Source: Symsagittifera roscoffensis
Lineage: Eukaryota; Xenacoelomorpha; Acoela; Convolutidae
DNA length: 64,000 nucleotides
Direction: 5' to 3'
Assembly (NCBI RefSeq): GCF_963678635.1
Contig: NC_087069.1
Span: 43,726,688 to 43,790,687, forward strand
The translations under genes were made by a program, and so were the position numbers. Each line of letters starts with the position of its first letter. Positions within the stretch are counted from its first letter, which is position 1. The notes below the pieces were generated by a model. It worked only from the letters and a program-made list of their open reading frames with translations, did not search any database and was not told the DNA's origin. Positions 9,445 through 17,526 of this stretch are shown in pieces.

Positions 9445-12363
9445 CTAGCTCCGGATATGTTTTTGAGTCACCTGCAACACTCCCGGCCATGATTCCACGC
9501 TCAACGTCGTCACTAAATGGTGTTCAGACTCTAGCCTCTCCAGTGACTGCAGACTACACATTCTCGAGAAGAATCCGAGAGCTGTCGCTATATTCACCGT
9601 AGTTCTCGCGTAACACTCCGCAACTATTTGCACTTCACTTTTCTCCCTTTCTGTGATGTCTTCAAACCAAGTAACCAGATCTTCTTTTTGAAAGGACAAT
9701 ATCCTGACACATGATCGTCCATCGCAGGTGTGCTCTCCACTCCCACACGTAGAATCCAGACAGCTACCCGGCTCCATCTTCTTGGCTGACTCGAGACTGT
9801 TCGTCTTCTCGCCTGACTCCTTCATCTGAGGTAAGATCAGTTTGTGCACCACACTCAACTTTGCCAAATCTTCATCTTCCGTTGGAGCTAACCTCACCCG
9901 TTCGGTGGTCTCCTCGATCAGACTCGCGTGGGGATGTGGGCACCAGGAGGGTCTTAGTAACTTCCATACCACTCCCAAGTTCGTGATCAGCAAGCCATTG
10001 CCATCACCCATGTTCACTTTAACTCTCTTGTTCGAGCGCGGTATGCTCACCACCTCCGGTGTTTTCTCAAGAATCAGGCCCAGGCTCGGCCCCTCTTTCT
10101 CCACCGCGTCTATTTCCATTATTCTTTCTGTCCAAAACTTCAGTAGCTCCGCCACCTCGTGGTTCCTGTGAGCGCCTCCAGTTTCTGAGTCTAAGAAGGG
10201 GTTGTAGGCTATTCCCATCACTTCTGACACGTATTGGTATTCCCCCTTCTCGCTGGGTCTCGAGTACTGCTCTGACGAGGCCAGGTTGCGGTGAACATCA
10301 TGCTCTTCTTCGAACTTCTTATTATAAAACCTCCGTACCTCGTCTAGCTTTCTGTGGTTCTCTAGGGATAGTCTGGAACCATCTTCCTTTTCTATCCCTT
10401 TACTCTGATACACGTTCAAGATGATCGTTGAGACTCTTTTTTCCATGGTTTTACTTCCGCTCGCTCTCTGGTGGCATGCCAAGATGGTACTATCAGACAT
10501 CATTGACATTATCCATCTCAAGAAACATGTGGCATCCCTTCTCCTAGCCAGGCTCAAGCCTGAATTGTCCCTGGCACCGTGTTGCATCAATGCTTGATAC
10601 ACATCTAGCTTCTTGCTTCCCAACTTCAGCCTGTCATACGAGGTCAATGTCTCCAACTCTATTCCCACCAGACTCCAGGTGAACATTAATTGTCCTGCAG
10701 TTCTAACGAAAGGATTCGCCATTAATGGCGGCGCTGATGAGGGTGTCCTCATTGCCTCTTCAAAATGATCCTTCAACAAGTTCTGCCAGGACCTCTTCAG
10801 CTGATTCGCCATTTCTATTTTGTTAACCTCGGCCTTTTGCTGGGTGGCCCAATTGCGTCGCTTGCGAGCTACTCCACTGTCCAACTTCTTCAAGCAGTCC
10901 TCCATTTCCTTCAATGTCTCGAGGGCCACCCACCACGTCCGGGAGGTGTTTCTCGTCTTGTTCCTCTCCAATGGATCACTAGTCACTTGCTTGCCCGTGG
11001 CCTGGTGTGCCTTCGAGATCCATTCTTTGCCGACATCCACTTCCCATGTCTGTCCGTTCGTTGAACCTCTCTTTTCGTTTATCTTCTGAGGCTTGAAGTG
11101 TTCCTCCGATGTCGAACTGGTGGAAGCCTCTATTTCCCTCTCTACTTCGAGTGGTCTTCTGGGCTCCGAGCTGCTCTTGTATGCCGCCGTCTTGCATCGA
11201 GCCAAAACCATGGGCACCGTCTCTCTCAAGTTTCCTTCCGAGACAGCATCCACTGAAGGATTACCCAATCCCTCCACTTCTCTCTTCCTCTTGCGAGTCT
11301 TCACATCTCTGCTTGAGGGTGTTGTCGCTATCATCACTGATTCGACCTCTCTGTCTACCTCCAATCCTTCCAACTCTCGCCTCCCCCCTGCTCGAGCCTT
11401 AAGGATATTAGTACTTTTAATCATATTACTAGTCCCAACCTTATCCCTTTTTATATCATCAACTATTTTATCTACAATTTTTTGTTTCAGAGTAGAGCTG
11501 TCCTCACATTTTTCTTCTCTAGTCTTCGATCGTGAATTCCTCAGCTCTACCAGCTTGCTCAGCAGCTCTTTTCTCGCCTTCTCCTCCAGGCCCGTTCCTA
11601 TCAGAAGCGGTTCTCCAAACCTTACGACTGTGTCCCACAGTTCCTCCTTGAATTCGTCCAGCGTCGTCTCGCTGCCCACTTCTTGATTGAATTCTTTTAA
11701 GAACTCCTGCCAAGCATCGTCCTTCAGGGACCCCAGGAACATGTCCCTGTTCCCTTCGAAAGTGTTCTTTTCCCTTTCCTCCGAGCTCAAGAGTATCATC
11801 CCCATATTGGAGGTCTCACTTGCCAATGGCAATTCCAGATTCTTCCGGGGGGACGGAGTCAGAGGTGGAGTGGCAGTATCTGCCCAATTCTCCTCGCTCA
11901 GGTCTTTCAACAGCTCTTGATTGGTGAGCTCCTCCCCTGATGGTCCTGGTTCAGGCGTATTCCCCACTTCCATGTCCTCACCGGCTTCACTGAGAGTTTC
12001 ATCCATACTCTCTTCTTCTGACTCATTTCTCCTTCTCTCGAGAATTCTTTTGAACCGGTCCTCCACGGGTCCACTCCTCTTGTCTCCAGGCGTGTCCACT
12101 GACAGTGGTGATGGTGTCGCAGGGTCCAATTTCTTGTATTCCGTCAGGGCTACGTGCAGCTGGCCTGCTGCATCTAGTTCTTTTCCCTCCTGTCTCATTT
12201 CCACCTGTTCTAAGCCATAGGGTGCCCTGTACTTTCTTGTTGCAAATTTCATGTCGTCCACCAATGCGACGTGCCCCTCCATCATGATCATCCTGCCATC
12301 ATCCCATATTGGTAGCATGTTCTCTAGTCCTTCCTGCTCAAGAGCTCTCAAGACCTTCCGCAC
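9445..12363 (-). CDS. Element B extra polyprotein, large middle segment (unknown)
   Basis: 972 codons, stop TAG at 9445-9447. The ATG at 12363 lies two bases from the stop of the preceding segment. Between the two frames is a run of seven C (sense strand; G run at 12373-12379). A one-base change in that run would join them, so the two are probably one ancestral polyprotein. The N-terminal half is highly charged, low in complexity and rich in Glu, Ser and Pro, with several predicted coiled coils. The C-terminal half is more globular and has a Cys cluster (CLDSTCGSGEHTCDG) near residues 875-890 that could bind metal. I recognise no family and propose no function. Confidence 0.6.
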   Translation of the reverse strand: MRKVLRALEQEGLENMLPIWDDGRMIMMEGHVALVDDMKFATRKYRAPYGLEQVEMRQEGKELDAAGQLHVALTEYKKLDPATPSPLSVDTPGDKRSGPVEDRFKRILERRRNESEEESMDETLSEAGEDMEVGNTPEPGPSGEELTNQELLKDLSEENWADTATPPLTPSPRKNLELPLASETSNMGMILLSSEEREKNTFEGNRDMFLGSLKDDAWQEFLKEFNQEVGSETTLDEFKEELWDTVVRFGEPLLIGTGLEEKARKELLSKLVELRNSRSKTREEKCEDSSTLKQKIVDKIVDDIKRDKVGTSNMIKSTNILKARAGGRRELEGLEVDREVESVMIATTPSSRDVKTRKRKREVEGLGNPSVDAVSEGNLRETVPMVLARCKTAAYKSSSEPRRPLEVEREIEASTSSTSEEHFKPQKINEKRGSTNGQTWEVDVGKEWISKAHQATGKQVTSDPLERNKTRNTSRTWWVALETLKEMEDCLKKLDSGVARKRRNWATQQKAEVNKIEMANQLKRSWQNLLKDHFEEAMRTPSSAPPLMANPFVRTAGQLMFTWSLVGIELETLTSYDRLKLGSKKLDVYQALMQHGARDNSGLSLARRRDATCFLRWIMSMMSDSTILACHQRASGSKTMEKRVSTIILNVYQSKGIEKEDGSRLSLENHRKLDEVRRFYNKKFEEEHDVHRNLASSEQYSRPSEKGEYQYVSEVMGIAYNPFLDSETGGAHRNHEVAELLKFWTERIMEIDAVEKEGPSLGLILEKTPEVVSIPRSNKRVKVNMGDGNGLLITNLGVVWKLLRPSWCPHPHASLIEETTERVRLAPTEDEDLAKLSVVHKLILPQMKESGEKTNSLESAKKMEPGSCLDSTCGSGEHTCDGRSCVRILSFQKEDLVTWFEDITEREKSEVQIVAECYARTTVNIATALGFFSRMCSLQSLERLESEHHLVTTLSVESWPGVLQVTQKHIRS

Positions 12364-12364
12364 C

Positions 12365-14326
12365 TCATATCCGGGGGGGCTGCGAACCTCTCATCTTTTT
12401 CGCTTGCGTCGTCCACGAATTTACCTTCGCCTCGCTAGTATGGAAGTAGACCGCCGCCGTGTAGCCGATGAACAGGGGGTCCCAGCCATCAGTGAAATAC
12501 TTCTGCATTTCCTCCGTCGTCATCCTCGCCATTATTGAGGGAACTACCAAGGGACTGTTCATTCCCAAGGTATTCCTCCTGACTATCGGAAACTCAGGCA
12601 TGGCGGCTGGAAGGATTTCTTTCTCCATTATGGCCTCCAGCTCCCTCTTGACTAGTGCAAAGCATTCCTTCCAAGCAGGAATCCTCAAGATCTCTCGCCC
12701 GTCTGCCGTCAATGGGTTCAAGTTCCAAAACTTGGGATACGTTTCGATGGGGCCCTCTCGCTTGCCTCCCATTCTACATTGCATTTCCCCCCTGAAGTTG
12801 TACACTATCAGCTCGGCATCTTTCACTTTTCCAAAGAGTACCGTGTTGCTCATTCGCGCTCTGAGCACCTCCTGCTGACACCAATTGAGCGCCGTCCCAT
12901 CCAGTATGCTGATAAGACTCAAGTGCGACACAGAGTGACGATACGTTGTCACCGGGGGATCTGGGAATGCGTACGTCACTGCTGGACCATAAATGCAGGT
13001 CACCACCTCCTCTAGACCCCGGATTATCCCCATAGGGTCCGACCTCATTGCCAGGCATAGGTCCGTCAACAGAGGCATTCCTCTATTCATCTTCTTCCAT
13101 TCTTCTCTCGAGGTTGGATTCTCATCTTCACCCGTCATGTGCCGGTTCTGCATCATGAGGTATTGCACTAACAACGTCTTCAGCCCTGCGGCACACTTGT
13201 AGGAGTAGGTTTCAATGCTCGAGTGGACTCTCCCCATAGACAGAGGCTCTCCATATTCCATCAATCGATGAAACGACACCAATTCCCCATGGGTCAAGAG
13301 TAATAGTGCCAGATACCCATCAACTCGAAGTGTTTCTACTCCTCGACTAAACATGTATGCTGGGCCCATGTTGAACAAGTATCTGGGGTAGACTAGATAC
13401 AAAGCCAAGAGCAGGCTGATGGGCATGCCCAGTATCTCCTGCACGAAGGCTCCAAAGATAGTCGCCGTGGTGCCGAACATTCCTGCCATGAATTCCTTCT
13501 CCCAGCAAGGACTCAAGAACTTGAGAATCTCATGATCCCTCCTAGTCCTCAGCTCACCCTTGGCGTGCTCTCTCCAGAACCCTCCAATCGTCACTTCATT
13601 GGCGGCCGAGACAAATCTAGCCACCGTCATGTCTCTTACTTCGGCCAGCTCCAGTTGTTTCTCCAGATAACTCCAGACTTGTTTCACGAGGGGTGGTGCT
13701 TCCTCCCTCGTCTTATTCGTGGCGTTCTCCAGCCTTGGTGTCAAAAATGGCCACCAGCCATTCTCTTGCGTCAAGCGATATTTCATTGACTCTAATTGCT
13801 TTTCCGTCTCGGCCACATTTCTTCTCTCGTTACTCGGACCTCTAGACTTGCTGGTGGAATTTGCGATCTTCACTTCCATGCTCCGAAACCACAAGCTGGC
13901 CGTCAATTGGCTTATCGCCGGGTGATCGTCCCCGATGACTGGGCTGAACTTAAGTTGCCTGGCAAAGTTCGATATCTCTAGCAAGAGCACCTCGTCTAAT
14001 ACGATCAGGATGTCGGCTAGTCCATAAAAGCCCCTCAGTGCATGAGATATGTCCGCCCATGCCGCCGCCAATTCTGACTTGCGAAGCCTCAGGTTCGATG
14101 GCTCCAACTCCCGATTGGGGGCTGGCATTAGAATCCGCCATTCGTTCCCCTCTGCTATTAGAATCAAGACCGCGTACACGAATTGTAGGGCGGGTGGCAT
14201 ATTCGCGTATCCAGGGGATGTGGTGAACACCACCTTCGTCTTGGATCCAAATCTCGAGACAACATTCTCTTGCACTTCATTCATCCTGAATGGCTTCCCA
14301 TATTTTCCTCGATGTCGGAATTTCAT
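12365..14326 (-). CDS. Element B extra polyprotein: end of second SGNH-like domain plus unknown segment
   Basis: 653 codons. It overlaps the preceding frame by about 50 bases in another register (a +1 relation), which is typical of a single indel within a continuous protein. Residues about 30-110 (VVFTTSPGYAN ... WRILMPAPNREL) appear to complete the globular domain begun at the end of the 14277-16400 frame. After this comes an unrecognised region with hydrophobic helices around residues 280-320 (FGTTATIFGAFVQEIL, ISLLLALYLVYP) and 340-360 (YLALLLLTHGEL). These could be buried or membrane helices. No catalytic signature is evident. It ends at a TGA next to a seven-C run. Confidence 0.6.
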   Translation of the reverse strand: MKFRHRGKYGKPFRMNEVQENVVSRFGSKTKVVFTTSPGYANMPPALQFVYAVLILIAEGNEWRILMPAPNRELEPSNLRLRKSELAAAWADISHALRGFYGLADILIVLDEVLLLEISNFARQLKFSPVIGDDHPAISQLTASLWFRSMEVKIANSTSKSRGPSNERRNVAETEKQLESMKYRLTQENGWWPFLTPRLENATNKTREEAPPLVKQVWSYLEKQLELAEVRDMTVARFVSAANEVTIGGFWREHAKGELRTRRDHEILKFLSPCWEKEFMAGMFGTTATIFGAFVQEILGMPISLLLALYLVYPRYLFNMGPAYMFSRGVETLRVDGYLALLLLTHGELVSFHRLMEYGEPLSMGRVHSSIETYSYKCAAGLKTLLVQYLMMQNRHMTGEDENPTSREEWKKMNRGMPLLTDLCLAMRSDPMGIIRGLEEVVTCIYGPAVTYAFPDPPVTTYRHSVSHLSLISILDGTALNWCQQEVLRARMSNTVLFGKVKDAELIVYNFRGEMQCRMGGKREGPIETYPKFWNLNPLTADGREILRIPAWKECFALVKRELEAIMEKEILPAAMPEFPIVRRNTLGMNSPLVVPSIMARMTTEEMQKYFTDGWDPLFIGYTAAVYFHTSEAKVNSWTTQAKKMRGSQPPRI

Positions 14327-16400
14327 TGCCCTTCAGCTGCTCAAGAAGTCCCATTGCGTGCAGGTGATCATTCATTCCTGCAAACAACAGCAGCTCAGGC
14401 TCACAGGGCATCTCCGACTTTATTGCCACCACCAGAGTTAACATCTGGTTTAATTCAGCTCCTGGCAAGGAGTATATCAGAGTCTCCGGCCAGAACAACT
14501 TAGGAGACGTTCCTTCGAAGTCCGATCCCGCCACAATGACTACTCTCGCAGCAGCTGGATCTGCTCTATCATAAACTGCCAGGGTTTTGGCCAGCTGGGT
14601 GCTACCACAGGGCTTCCCGTACCTGGGATCTTCCGCCAATTTCGAGCCTTTGTAAGCGGCATCTGGCAATTCCATTCCCCCCGGATTGAGCAGCTTGTCC
14701 ACGACCTTCAACCGTGCCGGGGTCGCCAATCTGATCCTAGCGATGCTCGTTCGGTGTTTGGGGGGTTCTGCTATGAGTCCAGGACTCCCCAACAGCTTGA
14801 GAGGTCTGTAGTTAATGGGTCCCATGATCGCTTTTGTGGGAATTCCGGTCAGATCCGCAGTCTCCATCAATTTCGTTCTCGAGAAGTGCGCCTCATGAGC
14901 TTTCAACCAGTCCACGCAGTGATGTCTGTTTAAATCCTCGTTCGACACTCGTTCAATCCCCAGGGTCTCCGCCAATTCTCGCCTGCATTCCAAACCCTCT
15001 AGGTCCAGCCCTTTCACCTTCTCAGGATATCTCAAGCGAGCGGTCTCCATAGACCTCTTTTCCCGCTTGCTCTCTGCCACTACCACTGAGGATATCGCCG
15101 AGCCTGGAGGTGTTGATGACGTCACCTCCTCAGATTCCATTGGCGTGGCACTCTGCAATCTGGTCTGGTTGCTCCTTGAACTGTCTCTAGTGTCAACTCT
15201 CGGTCCCAAGCGACCAGACAAGGCCCTTGAGGCAAGGAATGGTGGGTTCGGAGGTGGTCCTAATGTGAATTGGGCTGTCTCTAGCAGATCCGCCTCTAGC
15301 GTGTTTATGTGTTCTTGGAAGACGTCGTTCGGCCACTCCGCTCCCCTTGGTCTATCGAAATGGATTCCATCATTGGAGGTGTCTTCAGGGAATCCCTTTT
15401 TCTCCATGCGCTCCGCCACGTCCAACAGTCTGACAGGGAGCACACTTTTCCGGTGGATATCTCGGATCACCTTGTTTAGGTTCCGCACCTTCTCGTTCAT
15501 CTCCAAGGCCTGCTGATCAAACATCATGTTGTAGGGGACAGTACATACCGTCAACAGGATGGGGTCCATCTGGATCCTCAGCTCCTCAAGAAGGCAGCTC
15601 ATCTTGTCGTGCAGCCTCGTTATTTTCCTCGCTTCTCCCCTTGATACATCGTTAGTCCCGATCATCAGGGTCACCGTGTACACTTTAGTCATCCCTAGCA
15701 TCTCAAGCGTCGCCAACATCTCTGGCGTGGCAGCTCCAGCGAAACTCAAGATTCCTGTCTGCCAGTGCGACTGGATCCGGGTCAACACCCGCACCAGGCT
15801 GTCCCCTATGATCAGGTGGACCGCACCTTCTGGCACACGGGGTGGCGCAAGATATTCCACCCAGGCTGCATCATGAAAGCAGTCCCTCCTGGCTTTCTGT
15901 TCCGCATTCCAATTCAACCGATTGTGCCTGTGGTACCTCTTCTCTGTGTTTTTCTTATAACTCGAGATCACGACGCTCCTGACCGGTTGTTCCCTCCAAG
16001 TTGGGGGAAGCTCCGGCCTTGCCGAACTTTCACGACTTCTCTGTCGCAATCTCTCGCCCAGCTCCTTCAGACGCGATGAGCCGCCGCTCACCTGACTGTT
16101 ACTCGAGGTCGAGGTTGGGGTATATCCCGGCAGTGCCACATCCATCAGTGGGCCTATGGGTTGCGTCTCTAGGCTACGCAAGGAGGACGTTGCTTCATTA
16201 GGTATCCAGACTTCCAATCCCTCGCTCATGTGTTCTCGGGCCTCGCGGTCAAGGTTGAACCGTCCTCTTGCCCTGGGGGCTTCATCCACCTCCATGCGTG
16301 ACTCTGGTCTCGAGCTGGTAACCACTCGCTCCTTCGGCCTGGCTCCCTTCTGTGCGTCAAGTTCGCGTTGTCGTTGTTCTATTCTCTCCAACTCCGACAT
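14277..16400 (-). CDS. Element B extra polyprotein: SGNH/GDSL-type hydrolase domain
   Basis: 707 codons. After a charged N-terminus, residues about 193-370 show the SGNH hydrolase blocks in order: block I IIGDSLVR (Ser201), block II FAGAATPEM (Gly222), block III MIGTNDVSR (Asn250), block V DGIHFD (Asp344 and His347). All four named catalytic or oxyanion residues are present. Family knowledge: SGNH enzymes are esterases, lipases or deacetylases acting on small ester or acetyl substrates; the substrate here is unknown. Residues about 618-707 begin a second domain with GSD (625-627), PGAELNQM and AGMND (674-678), which looks like a diverged SGNH copy continuing in the next frame. Upstream, the same frame reads through a TAA at 16407-16409 into a coiled coil. 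The domain is not a standard Ty3/gypsy component. Confidence 0.75.
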   Translation of the reverse strand: MSELERIEQRQRELDAQKGARPKERVVTSSRPESRMEVDEAPRARGRFNLDREAREHMSEGLEVWIPNEATSSLRSLETQPIGPLMDVALPGYTPTSTSSNSQVSGGSSRLKELGERLRQRSRESSARPELPPTWREQPVRSVVISSYKKNTEKRYHRHNRLNWNAEQKARRDCFHDAAWVEYLAPPRVPEGAVHLIIGDSLVRVLTRIQSHWQTGILSFAGAATPEMLATLEMLGMTKVYTVTLMIGTNDVSRGEARKITRLHDKMSCLLEELRIQMDPILLTVCTVPYNMMFDQQALEMNEKVRNLNKVIRDIHRKSVLPVRLLDVAERMEKKGFPEDTSNDGIHFDRPRGAEWPNDVFQEHINTLEADLLETAQFTLGPPPNPPFLASRALSGRLGPRVDTRDSSRSNQTRLQSATPMESEEVTSSTPPGSAISSVVVAESKREKRSMETARLRYPEKVKGLDLEGLECRRELAETLGIERVSNEDLNRHHCVDWLKAHEAHFSRTKLMETADLTGIPTKAIMGPINYRPLKLLGSPGLIAEPPKHRTSIARIRLATPARLKVVDKLLNPGGMELPDAAYKGSKLAEDPRYGKPCGSTQLAKTLAVYDRADPAAARVVIVAGSDFEGTSPKLFWPETLIYSLPGAELNQMLTLVVAIKSEMPCEPELLLFAGMNDHLHAMGLLEQLKGNEIPTSRKIWEAIQDE

Positions 16401-16409
16401 CAGTTGTTA

Positions 16410-17048
16410 ACAATTCGCGGCATTCTCCCGCACCCTTAGCTCCTGCTGATGTTCAGCCTTTAGCATCTCAAGCAACCTCAGAGTCTGATCTCGCTCGTTG
16501 ACCGCCTGGTCCCTTTCCAGCTGAACCTTCTCCCGATCCAGCTTTGCCTGATCCCGATCGAGGTTCGCCTTATTCCTTTCCTTCTGCGTCTTCTCGAGCT
16601 CTTTCTATAGAACACCAAGATCCGGATATGCCTCGGTCGTCTGTTGTGCTCGCGTCATCGATAGCAACTTACTCGAGCTCTGGCCTGTAGATCTTGCTGT
16701 TGGCCTAGTTGGTAGTGGGAATTCCCCTGCGCCATATTCGGTATTGTTACTCAGGCCAGGATTCCTTGCCAAGTCAAAGCCCCTTACTCCTCCATCCACA
16801 TTCCAAGACAACCATCTGGTCTGTTCTTGGTTTGATATACCCTCGGTGGTGTAGCCGATCATCAAGACAGCCTCCGTCGCAGACTCCCTGCATTCACCCT
16901 GGTCTTCCAACTGGAGGATGGCATTCAGCATTACCGACATTCTCTCGTCAATCTGGGTATAATCCAGGTCCCTCAGGCGTCTGTACAGCTCATCAAGAGT
17001 AGGCTTCTTCAGGGCCGCGGGCATGGATTTCCAGAATCTGTCTGCCAT
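16410..17048 (-). CDS. Element B extra polyprotein, N-terminal segment and coiled coil
   Basis: The ATG at 17048 starts 147 codons ending in TAG at 16605-16607. The same frame then continues for about 65 codons as a strongly charged coiled coil (KELEKTQKERNKANL, then REKVQLERDQ repeats) to a TAA at 16407-16409. It is also in register with the SGNH-bearing frame that follows. The two stops are the only interruptions between 17048 and 14277. The first 75 residues (MADRFWKSMPAALKKPTLDEL) look globular, and the remainder is Ser/Thr rich. I recognise no family. The ATG context AAAGAATGG and the 480 bp gap to the integrase stop suggest that this is where the accessory polyprotein begins. Confidence 0.6.
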
Positions 17049-17526
17049 TCTTTGTGACTTCGGGATGTATACAGGTATGTGTTAACCAGCTCAAGAATAA
17101 CCTTGCCGACTCAAGTATTACCCAACTCAAGAATTCTCTAGAAATGTTCCCTTGCAAACACTTGCTGTAGGTGCCGATTTCTCTTTCTGTTTCTCGCTTG
17201 AGTATAGTTGGATTTTCAACTTTGTTTTTCAAACTTGATCTGAAAACAGAAACCATATTAAAACTTAACAAGTCATGTTTCTAACCTAGAGACCCCCCTT
17301 TTCACCAGTATGGTTAAATTCTTATCATTTTCATTCTACTTAAAACAATTCAATTGGAATTTCCTTAAAAGCATGCAGATTCATTTTATGTTTTAGCACC
17401 GTTAATTCTTTTTAAAATTCAATTGTCATGCCAATCACGTCTTAAGATCCCTTTACATGTGCCGCACCCCAGTACCTAACTCAAGACTCCTCCCTCACGC
17501 CCAACTCGAGACCCCGTGTCCCCAAC
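17049..17526 (-). other. Spacer between Pol and accessory polyprotein of element B, with a candidate splice acceptor
   Basis: No gene is seen. On the sense strand, TTTCTGTTTTCAG ends at about 17240, a good match to a 3' splice site about 190 bases before the accessory ATG. A spliced subgenomic mRNA is one way to express the downstream frame, but no donor was verified. Confidence 0.35.

Noticed and set aside
8176-12363. Envelope gene in the accessory region of element B
   Set aside because: No signal peptide, furin-type site, fusion peptide or C-terminal membrane anchor is visible; composition is charged and low in complexity.
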